From assembly GCA_016713645.1 (NCBI GenBank), contig JADJOU010000006.1, forward strand, positions 1 to 64,000: a stretch of 64,000 nt of DNA. Direction: 5' to 3'. The translations under genes and the position numbers were made by a program. Shown here one piece after another: positions 1-9,533 of the stretch (position 1 is its first letter; each line of letters begins with the position of its first letter). The DNA comes from Bacteroidota bacterium (GTDB lineage Bacteria; Bacteroidota; Bacteroidia; Chitinophagales; JADJOU01). The notes beneath the pieces are model-generated. The model searched no databases. It had not been told where the DNA came from and saw only the letters and a list, made by a program, of their open reading frames with translations.

Positions 1-76
1 AAGATATATAAGCTGTTTATAGAACCAGATAATCGCTTTTTTGCAGGCAAATGGGTAAAATTCCATAAATTATTCC

Positions 77-84
77 TACCTTTG
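77..84 (+). promoter_or_regulatory. -7 promoter box for pckA
   Basis: TACCTTTG followed by C matches the Bacteroidota -7 consensus TAnnTTTG and lies about 30 bases before the pckA ATG. I see no convincing -33 TTTG at the usual 19-21 base spacing, so this is a motif-only call. Confidence 0.45.
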
Positions 85-112
85 CCACCTCATTTTAAAC
101 TATATATTCAGT

Positions 113-1708
113 ATGAGCGATTTAAAATACTTGGGCATAGCTAATCCATCTAAATTGCATTGGAACTTAAGTCCACAAGAACTAACACAGCACACCATTG
201 AAAAAGGTCAGGGAACGACGAATGATACAGGAGCATTGGTTGTAAATACGGGGAAATTCACCGGAAGAAGTCCTAAGGACAAATTCATGGTAAAAGATGC
301 CATCACCGAAAATCATATTGATTGGGAAAATGCCGCTTTTAATATTCCTTTCACTTCTGAGCAATTCGACAAATTATTTCATAAAGTGACTGCTTATTTA
401 AACGATAAGGAAGTCTACTCGAGAGATTGTATCGCTTGTACGGCAGATGAATACAAGATGAATGTGCGTGTTGTGACAGAATACCCTTGGAGCAATATGT
501 TTGCGGAGCAATATGTTTATCCGTCCAACGGATGCTCAAAAAGAAAATTTCTCTCCAGCATGGCATGTTATCTGTGCTCCAGGATTCATGGCTGATCCAG
601 CTGCGGATGGCACAAGACAGTCTAACTTTGCTGCAATAGATTTCACAAAGAGAATGGCGATTATCGGTGGCACGGGTTATACAGGAGAAATTAAAAAAGG
701 TATATTCACCGTATTGAATTTTGTATTGCCAGTAGATAAGAATGTATTCCCAATGCACTGTTCAGCGAATATCGGCAAAGATGGCGATACGGCTTTGTTC
801 TTCGGACTTTCAGGAACAGGAAAAACGACATTATCTGCAGATCCAAATAGAGGATTGATTGGAGATGATGAGCATGGCTGGACAGATACAGGCGTTTTCA
901 ATTTTGAAGGCGGTTGTTATGCGAAGTGCATTGATTTGACAGAAGAGAAAGAACCAGATATTTATAAGGCAATCAAGCCAGGAGCGATTCTAGAGAATAT
1001 CGAATTCTTCCCTGGAACCAATACCGTGGATTATTCTTCTTCAAAAATTACGGAGAATACGAGAGTATCTTATCCGATTGATTATATTGATAATGCCGTT
1101 GAACCATCCGTTGGCGGCATTCCAAAAATGTTTTCTTCTTAGCATGACGCAATTATGGCGTTTTGCTCCGATTTCTCAATTGGAGTCCAGAGCAGGCGAT
1201 GTATTATTTCATGAGTGGATTTACTGCGAAAGTAGCAGGAACAGAAGCCGGAGTTACTGAGCCGCAATTGACATTTTCGGCTTGTTTCGGAGCACCTTTC
1301 TTGCCTTTGCATCCTTCAAAATATGCAGAGATGTTGGGCGCTAAATTGAAAGCAAGTGGAGCGAGAGTATGGATGATCAATACGGGAATGACGGGCGGTG
1401 TATATGGAGCAGGAACCAGAATGAAATTGCCTTATACTAGAGCGATGATTACTGCAGCACTCAATGGTGATTTGGATAATGTTACATTCAATCCACATCC
1501 AGTATTTGGATTGGGCATTCCAACATCTTGTCCGAATGTACCAGCTGAAATATTAGACCCAAGAACTGCTTGGTCTGATAAAGCAGCTTATGATGCGAAG
1601 GCAAATGAATTGGCTAAATCATTCAATAAAAACTTTGAAAAATTTGCTGGTCACGCTAGTGATGCGGTAATGAAGGCAGCTCCTAAAGCTGTTGAGAAAG
1701 CGAGTTAA
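113..1708 (+). CDS. pckA: phosphoenolpyruvate carboxykinase (ATP), frameshifted
   Basis: PckA converts oxaloacetate and ATP to phosphoenolpyruvate, ADP and CO2, the first step of gluconeogenesis in the cytoplasm. Visible motifs are the PEPCK signature GGTGYTGEIKKGIF, the P-loop GLSGTGKTTLSAD, the metal-binding block DDEHGW, FNFEGGCYAK and the adenine-site TENTRVSYPID. Length (about 530 residues) fits the family. The reading frame is broken. One extra base near 509 lies inside a 16-base-period duplication (489-518), where deleting the c gives the expected FAENMFIRP. A cluster of at least four indels lies at about 1130-1190, starting with a short A-run, after which SPEQAMYYFMSGFTAKVAG resumes. 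All catalytic blocks survive, so I think the breaks are sequence errors. A terminator follows. Confidence 0.93.
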
Positions 1709-1731
1709 TAATTATTTTTTTGAAAATATGG

Positions 1732-1763
1732 AAAAGGGAAGACAGGTTGTCTTCCCTTTTTTT
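1732..1763 (+). terminator. Rho-independent terminator after pckA
   Basis: A perfect GC-rich stem, gggaagaca paired with tgtcttccc across a two-base loop, is followed by a run of T. It sits about 25 bases after the pckA stop codon. Confidence 0.88.
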
Positions 1764-1880
1764 GTTAAGAAATGTAAAGGCGTGCGAGTATTTATTTTTC
1801 TTAATCTAGATTATTTTTTAAGCCTCGAATTCCCTGCATTTTTGCATCATAAATTTATTTAAACAATTAAAAAGAAAATC

Positions 1881-2462
1881 ATGAACAAATTATTTACAAT
1901 CGCATTTTTGCTATTCGGAATGGCAGCAAACGCACAAAACACAAAATGGGCATTTGACGGCTCACACGCTAAAATTGGCTTTTCAGTTTCTCACATGGGA
2001 ATTTCTGAAACTGAAGGAAAATTCACTAAATTCGAAGGAACTGTATTATCAGACAAACCAGATTTTTCTGATGCTAAAATCGATTTGACGATTGATGTAA
2101 ATAGCATCAATACAGAAGATAAAAGAAGAGATGACCATTTGAAAGCAGCTGACTTTTTTGATGCAGCAAAATATCCAACGATTACATTCAAAAGCAAATC
2201 TTTCAAATCATTGGGCAAAAACAAATATAAGCTTGTCGGTGATTTCACTATGCATGGTGTAACTAAAGAAATTGAATTGGATGTAACGTATAAAGGAACT
2301 GTAGAAGATCCTTATAAAAATACGAAGGCTGGTTTTAAATTGAGTGGTGTAATTGACAGAACTCAATTCGGCTTAGTATGGACAGGGAAATTGGCTGCTG
2401 GTGGATTATTGGTAGGCAATGACATCAATCTAGACATCAATATCGAATTGATTAAGAAATAA
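1881..2462 (+). CDS. YceI-family secreted lipocalin-like protein
   Basis: A 193-residue protein with a cleavable signal peptide (residues 1-19, ending ANAQ) and a YceI domain over the rest. YceI proteins are beta-barrels that bind long isoprenoid or amphiphilic ligands in the periplasm. Visible family features are WAFDGSHAKIGFSVSHMG at the mature N-terminus, the DDHLKAADFFDAAKYPTI block and FTMHGVTKEIELDV. The exact ligand cannot be read from sequence. It is flanked by terminators on both sides, so it is monocistronic. Confidence 0.93.
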   Translation: MNKLFTIAFLLFGMAANAQNTKWAFDGSHAKIGFSVSHMGISETEGKFTKFEGTVLSDKPDFSDAKIDLTIDVNSINTEDKRRDDHLKAADFFDAAKYPTITFKSKSFKSLGKNKYKLVGDFTMHGVTKEIELDVTYKGTVEDPYKNTKAGFKLSGVIDRTQFGLVWTGKLAAGGLLVGNDINLDINIELIKK

Positions 2463-2486
2463 AAGAAGTGTAGATTTTTTAGTTAG

Positions 2487-2521
2487 GGGCTGGTTGATGT
2501 GAATCGACTGGCCTTTTTTTG
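2487..2521 (+). terminator. Rho-independent terminator after the YceI gene
   Basis: The arms ggctggttga and tcgactggcc pair with several G-U wobbles over a six-base loop and are followed by seven T. The structure lies 25 bases after the YceI stop. Confidence 0.8.
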
Positions 2522-2712
2522 TTTTTCTTTCATGTAGATTTCTAAAGCAATTTAAAAACAGAAATAAAAAATTTCAACTTACATGATAAGATTAGTTTGA
2601 ATCAAATAAAATATAAAATTGAAGGTTGTTTCTAGGATAGTTTCAAAGCATGAGAACCATTCCTTACAACAATAATTAAATTCATGATTACATGATCAAA
2701 ACCCAGTTGGCT

Positions 2713-3015
2713 TCAATATAATATTAGAATTGAGTGGAAAGTGGAACAATCCGTTTGGGAAACTTTAAATTGATTATAGAAAATATCTGAACAGATGGTT
2801 AAGTTTTTTTGATTTAGCTTTTCAATTTTCAATATATCAGAAATATGAAATGCAGTATTTTCTGAAGTATTTATACTACCATCTTGGTTCTTATATAAAG
2901 TGACCGCATAGCTGACCAATCCAGCTGGCACATCAATACATTCACTCTCCCCACTGGGCAATATTTTTCTTGAATAAACTTCTGTTTTTTCTTCAATCCG
3001 TAAAAATATTTGCAT
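2713..3015 (-). CDS. small protein of unknown function, end of metallopeptidase operon
   Basis: A 100-residue protein I do not recognise. It has no signal peptide or membrane segment. It is probably beta-rich and contains three cysteines in its C-terminal half. It is the last gene of a minus-strand operon, about 30 bases after the metallopeptidase stop, and its ATG is clear. It could be an independent small protein or, given the many indels here, a displaced C-terminal extension of its neighbour. Confidence 0.55.
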   Translation of the reverse strand: MQIFLRIEEKTEVYSRKILPSGESECIDVPAGLVSYAVTLYKNQDGSINTSENTAFHISDILKIEKLNQKNLTICSDIFYNQFKVSQTDCSTFHSILILY

Positions 3016-3045
3016 TGTTTGATGCGCTTTATTCGTTATAAAATT

Positions 3046-4055
3046 TTACCCAGTCTCACTATTTTCATTTGGAACTTCAAGTCTAATAGAATTCCCCTTT
3101 TCAATATCAGTAATTGTTGGACCTCCTGCATTTGACCAAATCTTAATATTAATATTCTTACATTGCAATATTTGTACAGTATTTATTTGCTCAGGGCTCA
3201 TTCCAAATCCACGAATCTCATACTTTACAAAACCTGACAATCCACTGAAGGTTACGGTACTATTCAATCCCGGCTTTAATTTTTGATATGGACTAACTTG
3301 ATTATTTATATAAATCCACACTTCATAATTTTTATAATTCGTATTATTTGTAAAACTTAAACTACCGTACCTTCTTTTTTCACAATCCTTTATTGAGACT
3401 TGAATTGGTTTTTCACGGTTATTGGTATTTGGCTTAAACAGATTAGCTTGCATCCATCCCCGATCACATGCAATTAGTCTCTTTTGCAAACAGGGGTGCA
3501 ATGTATATTTATCATTTTCACAGGATGGGTGTTGTATTGATCTTAATGCAGCTTGCGCATTCAACGACTTCACTAACCTAATTTCGCAAGAATGTTTCCA
3601 GCAAATTCATCTGCTTCTAGCTCTTGTCTGCTTGATCAGCGGAATCTGTATAAATCAATGTATGTCCTGCTAAATGATGGGCGGATTTCATGAGCAATTA
3701 TTCCTGGACCTATATAATTTGTGTCACCATTCTCAAACTTTATCGTCTTAATAAATGACGGATTATAGATTATAAAACGAGTCCCATCCCGAGTCGTTTT
3801 GGCCATGGCATCTGGAATATTATCACATGGAATCAACGTAAAATTAAAAGATAATCCACTTGAAATCGGAGTACATATCATATCTATTAATCTTTGAGCT
3901 TGAAGATTATGCGACATTGAAGAGGCCTTCACCTCATCACATAAATCAATATGCACCTTTGAGTCTGCATAATGACAATAATGACTATTCTCCAATTGTC
4001 CATAATTTACCTTTTGCATGGCAATTAAAATAAAAAGGCAAATATATCTTATCAT
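3046..4055 (-). CDS. secreted M48-like zinc metallopeptidase, frameshifted
   Basis: The N-terminus has a signal peptide (MIRYICLFILIAMQKVNYGQ). Reading across frame breaks near 3690, 3616 and 3585 restores a typical Bacteroidota M48-like peptidase: HEIAHHLAGHT (zinc ligands H-H with catalytic E), then LEADEFAGNILAKLG with the third zinc ligand E, AQAALRSIQ, and the family ending LHP....R..A...GW. A C-terminal region of about 130 residues is unassigned and probably beta-rich. The substrate is unknown. The ATG overlaps the stop of the upstream gene (ATGA), so translation is coupled. At least three indels are needed to join the frames. I infer an active peptidase hidden by sequence errors. Confidence 0.8.
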
Positions 4056-4787
4056 TCCTGAATCATTTTTTTGGCAAAGGATACTATGGCAAAATCCTCT
4101 TCCTTTTTCAATTTAAGATATTCTGATGTTTTTTCAAATGAATAGAGAATTCCATCTCTATAAATATAGTATCCTTTAGTAAAATTATCAAATTTCATAT
4201 ATAATACAACAGAATTTGATTTAGTAAATGCTTTAGTGGATTTAATTTCCAATTTCTCACCTCAAATTTATACCCCTCTTCACCAATTGAGACATCCTGA
4301 ATTTTATGATAATTGAATCTTTCTTGCTATTTTCTGAATACCCGTATTTTACATTTGAAACAATTCCTAATTTAAATACATCCTCACTTATAAGAATATC
4401 ATTTTCTATAGAAGAATTTTCATTGCCTATGGTTGCAGTGTCAAATTTCACTTGCACTGTATCATTGGGAACTACTTCTTTCTCAGCTATAGTATTAAAT
4501 CGATTCTTATTGGTATAGAAATACAATATTGAGGAGCAAATAAGAATTAAAAGAATCGCTGCAACTGCATAATTAACTTGAAATAACCCTTTTTCTCTAT
4601 TAACGCTCTTCGCCTTTGCCAATAATTCATTTTTATAGTTGTACGCCTCTAAAGCATCTTTTGCACTGGGGTAAAATATTATATCTGGATATAAGTCAAT
4701 ATAATATAATAAATCTCTTTTATCTTCATCAGAAATGCGTCCGTCATTATACTATTCGATGAGCCTTTTAATTTTAGCGATATCCAT
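4052..4787 (-). CDS. single-pass membrane protein resembling an anti-sigma factor, interrupted
   Basis: The reading frame starts at ATG 4787, overlapping the 3' end of the upstream gene. Its first 30 residues (MDIAKIKRLIE, one TAG at 4752-4754, then YNDGRISDEDKRDLLYY) match the style of FecR-type anti-sigma N-termini, which read roughly 'L..KY..G..S.EE...L'. A single membrane helix follows (AVAAILLILICSSILYFY, about residue 75-93), then an extracytoplasmic region. One shift near 4255 is needed to reach a C-terminal segment that ends at 4052. Without that shift the tail would be a separate 66-residue protein starting at TTG 4252. The anti-sigma role is inferred from layout and a short N-terminal resemblance only. 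Confidence 0.55.
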
Positions 4788-5391
4788 ATTTAGCTCTTAA
4801 TTTAATATAAATAATTTCAAATGCTGGCTTACATTTCTTTTCATATCTACCCAAAGTTTTTAGACTAAACTCAAAAAGTTTAGTTCTAAAAATATCGATA
4901 ATTCTAGTTTCTTCAACTAATCTTTCTTTGAGAAATTTCGGGCATTGCCTTAGATTATTATCCTTTCTCATCTCGTCAAAAGTAAGTTCAACAAGATTCA
5001 CTCTTAACTCATTTTGATCGAATTCATCTTGCTTTTCGCTTTCATCATCTATTAAATAGTCAAATCCATCATCGCTATATCTTATTGTACCGAAGTAGGA
5101 ATAAAATATAGCGCGTTTATAAACAAAGCTATTCTTAAAGTAAAACTCAATAGATTTCTTAACCCTATAAAGGTTGCCGCTCTCAATAGATGAAATCATT
5201 AGTGCAAAACAATACAATAAATATTCTTCGTGTTCAATTGGCTTAATTTTTCGATTTAATTTTACTTTGTTTTTTTCAACAAAATTATCAAGCATATGGT
5301 ATTTGCATTTCTCAAACAACAAAAAATTCTTCTGGAGTAATGTCCAAAATCCTTCGGGTGTATTCCAAAAATTATAATCTTCTTGATTCAT
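4774..5391 (-). CDS. 205-residue protein of unknown function, candidate divergent sigma-like regulator
   Basis: A basic-tailed, mainly alpha-helical cytoplasmic protein with no signal peptide. I do not recognise a domain with confidence. Its place directly before, and overlapping, an anti-sigma-like membrane protein is the usual layout of an ECF sigma/anti-sigma pair. The helical N-terminal half, an acidic DDESEKQDEFDQ linker and a helical C-terminal half could fit sigma regions 2 and 4, but no sigma motif is plainly visible. The ATG overlaps the stop of the upstream peptidase gene by four bases, so it is translationally coupled. Confidence 0.65.
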   Translation of the reverse strand: MNQEDYNFWNTPEGFWTLLQKNFLLFEKCKYHMLDNFVEKNKVKLNRKIKPIEHEEYLLYCFALMISSIESGNLYRVKKSIEFYFKNSFVYKRAIFYSYFGTIRYSDDGFDYLIDDESEKQDEFDQNELRVNLVELTFDEMRKDNNLRQCPKFLKERLVEETRIIDIFRTKLFEFSLKTLGRYEKKCKPAFEIIYIKLRAKYGYR

Positions 5392-6847
5392 CGTATAATA
5401 TAAAGCTCAATTTTTTCTTCGTCAATCATCACGATTTTACCACCAAAATATGAAGAATAATATTTTACTAGTGGATTTTTTTCAAATAATGAAACAGCTT
5501 CTGGATTATCACTTGTCCGCATAAGACCTATTCGCTCATACTCTTGACTTTTAATGCTCATTCTATTTCCTCTTACGGATATATCTCCTATTGTTTTGGG
5601 ATTCGTACTAAAATGCAATGAAGAAGCCTGTATTTTCTCGATAATACGATTACTTATACTTAAATTCAACATTGTTTCATTAGAAGCATTCATTGTAAAT
5701 AATTGTTTGTAATAAGCATAATAGGTTGATTTATTACAACTGCTACAATTATTCAAAACCATGAGCGCATTACTTGCATTATTTTGAGCATAAAATGTAA
5801 GTGCATAAAGCATATGTATATATTGAGAATAGAAAGAAGAATTATTAGAATTTGCTTCGGAAGACAATTTTATGGCACTTGCATATCGAGGCTCATGCTT
5901 TTGTATAAAATTCATAAAATTGATTAATTCTAATAAATACAAAGTCAATCCATCCTTAGAGTTCTGATCCAATCCATTCAAGGCCTTTCTCAGCCAATCT
6001 TCTCGCTGCATCCTAATGTTTTGACTTTCAATGCTATTCGGGTCTTGATAATGTGCATTGCTCTTGAGTCTTTGAATATTTATAAATTCTAAGGGCAAAG
6101 CATAATTCAATTCTTTGTCTATCTTTAAAAAGATTCTATTGCTTTCTGAATATAGCAGATGGCTATATTTTTATTAATAAGTTTTAGAATATAAGTATTT
6201 CGTAAGGAAGGTTTTACAAGGTTGAGGTATTTTATACATTGGTCATACTCTTTCTGCGCATACATCAATTGTGAGGCTTTATATACAATACATATTCTTT
6301 CAATCTCTTCTAAGCAATGAGCCATATTCTCTATTCTTCCAGTAGGATTGTTATTATCAGACTGGGCTAAATTCTTGTTCAAAAAAAATGTTATATTTTC
6401 TTTATTGCTTACTTCATATCCGGCCATATATGCTATTAGAACCCCATCGTAATCTGCCACTATTTCTTGCGCAGTTTCTATTTTATGTTGAATTCTATAA
6501 TAAGACTTATGCTCTAGTATATGAACAAATTCATGTGTTATGATATGTGCTAAAATAGCATTTGCATTTATTCCAAATTCGCTGCATTTAGAAAATAAAG
6601 TATGTCCAATATGAATTGCAAATTGCCCATCATATTCCGCAATGAGGTTTTCATCTTTAACTATTTCCCAATGGATCTTTTCCCACTCCTCTTCACTAAA
6701 TATTTGATGATTGTATAAAATAGATTTTTTTATCGTGTTAAATACATCATCAATTCTTTGATCATTGGCAATTAAGCCTTTTGATAGTAAGCAAAAAACG
6801 ATCAGTATTGACTGCATTTTAAAACTTATTAATATTCTTTTAATCAT
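5388..6847 (-). CDS. secreted HExxH metallopeptidase with helical C-terminal region, frameshifted
   Basis: The N-terminal half carries a signal peptide and an M48-like active site: ITHEFVHILEH supplies H-E-x-x-H and EIVADYDG the third ligand E. The C-terminal half is helical, with TPR-like spacing. The two halves lie in different frames, broken near 6120 at a short T/A run. Adding one base gives AIESFLKIDKELNYALPLEF without interruption, so I treat them as one protein of about 485 residues. It is the first gene of the operon that runs to 2713. The domain order resembles the second peptidase in the operon, but the HExxH context differs, so this is not a simple duplication. Confidence 0.75.
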
Positions 6848-7037
6848 TGACCTCCCTGTTTACTGGGTTCTAGAATAAATATTTCATTTTTTTTCTTCCT
6901 ACATGTCCTTTTTTGAACAAAGCTGAGACTATATCAATGAAGTCGTTCATTGAAATACTATTCGTTATCACTTTTCGTTACCCAAGGAACTTAAGGGAAG
7001 AATTATTCCACCAATAAACAAATTTAAAAATTAAATC

Positions 7038-7349
7038 ATGAAAACATTATTGCTTTTTTTTGCTATTACTTTCTTTTCACATCTTCCTTCCTATGCAATT
7101 GGCGGAGGAGCCACCACCGTAATTGAACAGGAACTCCATATAGATACAGAATGTGAAGAAGTCATCCTTCACACCACAATTCTAGGGAATATGGGGAATC
7201 CTGTTTTGGAAATCGTGGGGAATATGCAGACCCAGCAGGTAATCGGACTTTCATTACTCCAACCTGGAAGTTATGTTGTTGTGGTCCAGACCAGCGGAGA
7301 TGGGATTTTCTCGGATATGATTTATTATTATCCTGAATCCAGAGAATAA
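7038..7349 (+). CDS. small secreted protein of unknown function
   Basis: A 103-residue protein with a clear signal peptide (about residues 1-20, ending PSYA) and a mature part that is probably all beta-strand. The end (GSYVVVVQTSGDGIFSDM) recalls a single Ig-like or type IX sorting-like strand pattern, but I cannot place it in a family. It is transcribed divergently from the peptidase operon and ends before a short hairpin. Confidence 0.7.
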   Translation: MKTLLLFFAITFFSHLPSYAIGGGATTVIEQELHIDTECEEVILHTTILGNMGNPVLEIVGNMQTQQVIGLSLLQPGSYVVVVQTSGDGIFSDMIYYYPESRE

Positions 7350-7357
7350 GAACTAAG

Positions 7358-7386
7358 CGGGAGGAATATCCCTCCCTCTTATTTTC
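7358..7386 (+). terminator. probable terminator after the small secreted protein
   Basis: gggagg pairs with cctccc across a six-base loop and is followed by a T-rich stretch. The stem is short, so confidence is moderate. It may also serve the converging minus-strand gene that ends at 7429. Confidence 0.5.
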
Positions 7387-7428
7387 TATTGTATAATGAA
7401 ACAACCCACTCTCTCTCCTGTATAAAAC

Positions 7429-8784
7429 TCAATTCCAAAATTTCCACTTTCTTTTTTCAATATCTTTTTGATCTCTACTCTTTAAAATATACGCGACATA
7501 TTTCACAAAATTACTGAATTGGCTTTTTTGATCCTCTGTAATGATGCTCGACCTCGATATCATCTTGGTCATATTACTGAGGTTGTGCATGATATTACTA
7601 TTCTCAAGTCTGTTTTCCCAATTCGTTTCTACTAAGCATTTAATCAATTGCTTTTTCAAATTCAATTTCATATAATCGTTGTAATTACTTGTTTTTATTG
7701 CGACAAGGGTTTCATGGGCTTTGCCATAATTCCCCTCAGCAAATTCAATCAAACTTTTTGCATACGCCACAATATCCTCCCCGTTATACGGAATTACTTG
7801 CTTTTTGTATTTCTCGAAAAATCCTTTCCCCCATTGCAAATCAAACTTAACTGCTGTTGTTATAATGATTTTAAATAAATCGCCTTCAATGGTATTGCGC
7901 TCTACCAATGCATTTTTAGATTCTAAGCATTCTACTATTTTAATTAACAAAGGATAAAATTCTTTTCCTTGATGCCGAATAGCGACAATACAGAAATTAA
8001 TAAATAGTAGGCCAATGGTCTGATTATCTTCAAAAGCAGCTGGTATGTTTTTTATTCTTTGGTACGTTAGAAGCAGTTCATTCAATTTAATGGCTGTAAT
8101 ACTAGAGTCCCGAATTGCTTGATAAATTTCTACATAAATTTCAATGAGAAGATTTGATGGAATATATTGCTTGTAAATAGACAAATCTTCCACCACTTCT
8201 TTTTTTGCGCCTTTAATAATGCGTTCGCGATTCAAATGTTCAATGGATATGCGAATCCGATCAATTAAATAAGCCTGATTCAGTAAATCTTGATAAACCA
8301 GAGATCGATCCACAAGATTGGCCCCGAAGTTCCGCTTGTCGATGATTTCAACCATCCGCTCAAAGCGATACATTGATCGAAACTCAGACGCCAGTTGAAT
8401 CTCCAATTTCAATTTCTCCCCTTTTTGAATGGCACCTGTAAGATGTGTAAACAACTTATTCTCATCATAATATTCCATTAAAGCAATCTGTCTATCAATA
8501 CTATTATAATCCAACTTAATAGAATTCTCGACTATAAAATCTTCTAAAAACCGCTTAAGTGGGTTAAACAATTTTTCAAATCGATGTGCACTTATTTCTA
8601 CATTATTCTCTTGTATAGCTTCTTGAAGCAATTCAATCGTATCGATTTTAGTATTTAATAAAGCCCTAGCAATCGCTATTTCTTGAGGTTTGGACTCCTT
8701 CTGCAAGATCAAGTAATTGACAAAATCCTTTTTTTGATTTATCGTCAATGTATTGTGGAGTTGGATAAATTTTCTATGTTCCAT
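7429..8784 (-). CDS. large helical repeat protein of unknown function
   Basis: A 451-residue, almost entirely alpha-helical cytoplasmic protein without signal peptide or membrane helix. The N-terminus (FVNYL preceded by a KKD cluster) and the chain of paired helices suggest a TPR-like solenoid. Similar helical proteins of about this length are common in Bacteroidota, but I know of no assigned function. The gene stands alone, with its own upstream region of about 200 bases shared divergently with the gene at 8986. Confidence 0.75.
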   Translation of the reverse strand: MEHRKFIQLHNTLTINQKKDFVNYLILQKESKPQEIAIARALLNTKIDTIELLQEAIQENNVEISAHRFEKLFNPLKRFLEDFIVENSIKLDYNSIDRQIALMEYYDENKLFTHLTGAIQKGEKLKLEIQLASEFRSMYRFERMVEIIDKRNFGANLVDRSLVYQDLLNQAYLIDRIRISIEHLNRERIIKGAKKEVVEDLSIYKQYIPSNLLIEIYVEIYQAIRDSSITAIKLNELLLTYQRIKNIPAAFEDNQTIGLLFINFCIVAIRHQGKEFYPLLIKIVECLESKNALVERNTIEGDLFKIIITTAVKFDLQWGKGFFEKYKKQVIPYNGEDIVAYAKSLIEFAEGNYGKAHETLVAIKTSNYNDYMKLNLKKQLIKCLVETNWENRLENSNIMHNLSNMTKMISRSSIITEDQKSQFSNFVKYVAYILKSRDQKDIEKRKWKFWN

Positions 8785-8985
8785 TTGGCGAAAAAATTGA
8801 AATTAAAGAATTAAGAGAATACAAATAAAGTAAAGTTAAATCTAATGTTTGGATAAAACTGATTGGGTTAAATTGACAATTTGAGGGAAAAATCACGGGG
8901 AAAAAGGCGATTATTTGTCCAAGATTTGTATTGAAAAATTAAATATTGTTGTGATTCTTAATTATAAATGCAATAATATTTAATC

Positions 8986-9216
8986 ATGAATTTCAAAATT
9001 GTACCATTCACTGCCTCGATTGATAATAGTGGCAATTCATCAGCAGTAGCCAATCAATTATCTCAAATAATTGCCAAAGAAACAGAAATGGGATATGAAT
9101 ATTATTCTATGGAGTCTGTTGAGACCAATGTCAAACCAGAAAATGGATGTTTTGGATTTGGAGCAAAACCAGGATATACAACTTCAGTTTCTGTGTTAGT
9201 TTTTAAGAAAAAATAG
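8986..9216 (+). CDS. small DUF4177-like protein
   Basis: A 76-residue soluble protein. The pattern of an N-terminal strand (MNFKIVPFTASI), a helix around NQLSQIIAKETEMGYEYYSM and a C-terminal strand ending VLVFKKK resembles small DUF4177-type domains, which have no known function. It precedes the YidD-like gene by one base, so the two are probably co-transcribed. Confidence 0.6.
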   Translation: MNFKIVPFTASIDNSGNSSAVANQLSQIIAKETEMGYEYYSMESVETNVKPENGCFGFGAKPGYTTSVSVLVFKKK

Positions 9217-9217
9217 A

Positions 9218-9475
9218 ATGAGATATCTCCTTCTATTGCTCATCAAAATTTATTGGATTCTGCCTAAAGCAATGAGGAGAAGATGCATATTCAGAGAGAA
9301 TTGCTCGCAGTATGTGTATAGATGTTCAAATGATGGATTTTTCGTTGGAATGAGAGCATTGGTGGAGCGTATATGTACTTGCAGACAAATAAAAGGTTAT
9401 GTAACTATTAATAATACAGAATTTGTTATCCTTTCAAACTTTAAACTAGAAGAAAAAAGTAAAATGAAGATATAA
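9218..9475 (+). CDS. YidD-like membrane protein insertion factor homologue
   Basis: An 85-residue protein with the YidD layout: an amphipathic N-terminal helix (LLLLIKIYWILPKAM), then C-x-F-x-x-x-C-S-x-Y (CIFRENCSQY), a later glycine and arginine pair, and C-x-C before RQIKGY. YidD proteins assist membrane insertion next to yidC, rnpA and rpmH. Here the gene is isolated from those partners and carries a longer tail, so its job may differ. The start is two bases after the preceding stop. Confidence 0.7.
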   Translation: MRYLLLLLIKIYWILPKAMRRRCIFRENCSQYVYRCSNDGFFVGMRALVERICTCRQIKGYVTINNTEFVILSNFKLEEKSKMKI

Positions 9476-9533
9476 TAAAGATTTGTTAACCCACATAACA
9501 TTTAAGGTAGAGAAAATAAATTAATTATAAAAT

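Noticed and set aside
351..758. Open frame on the minus strand opposite pckA
   Set aside because: It is the shadow of a conserved coding gene and its translation has no sensible composition or domain.
4752..4754. In-frame TAG codons (here and at 26752-26754) as evidence of stop-codon recoding
   Set aside because: Several intact genes in this window end in TAG (for example those at 37950, 40931, 41767, 51357 and 55874), so TAG works as a normal stop. Sequence errors explain the two lone cases better.
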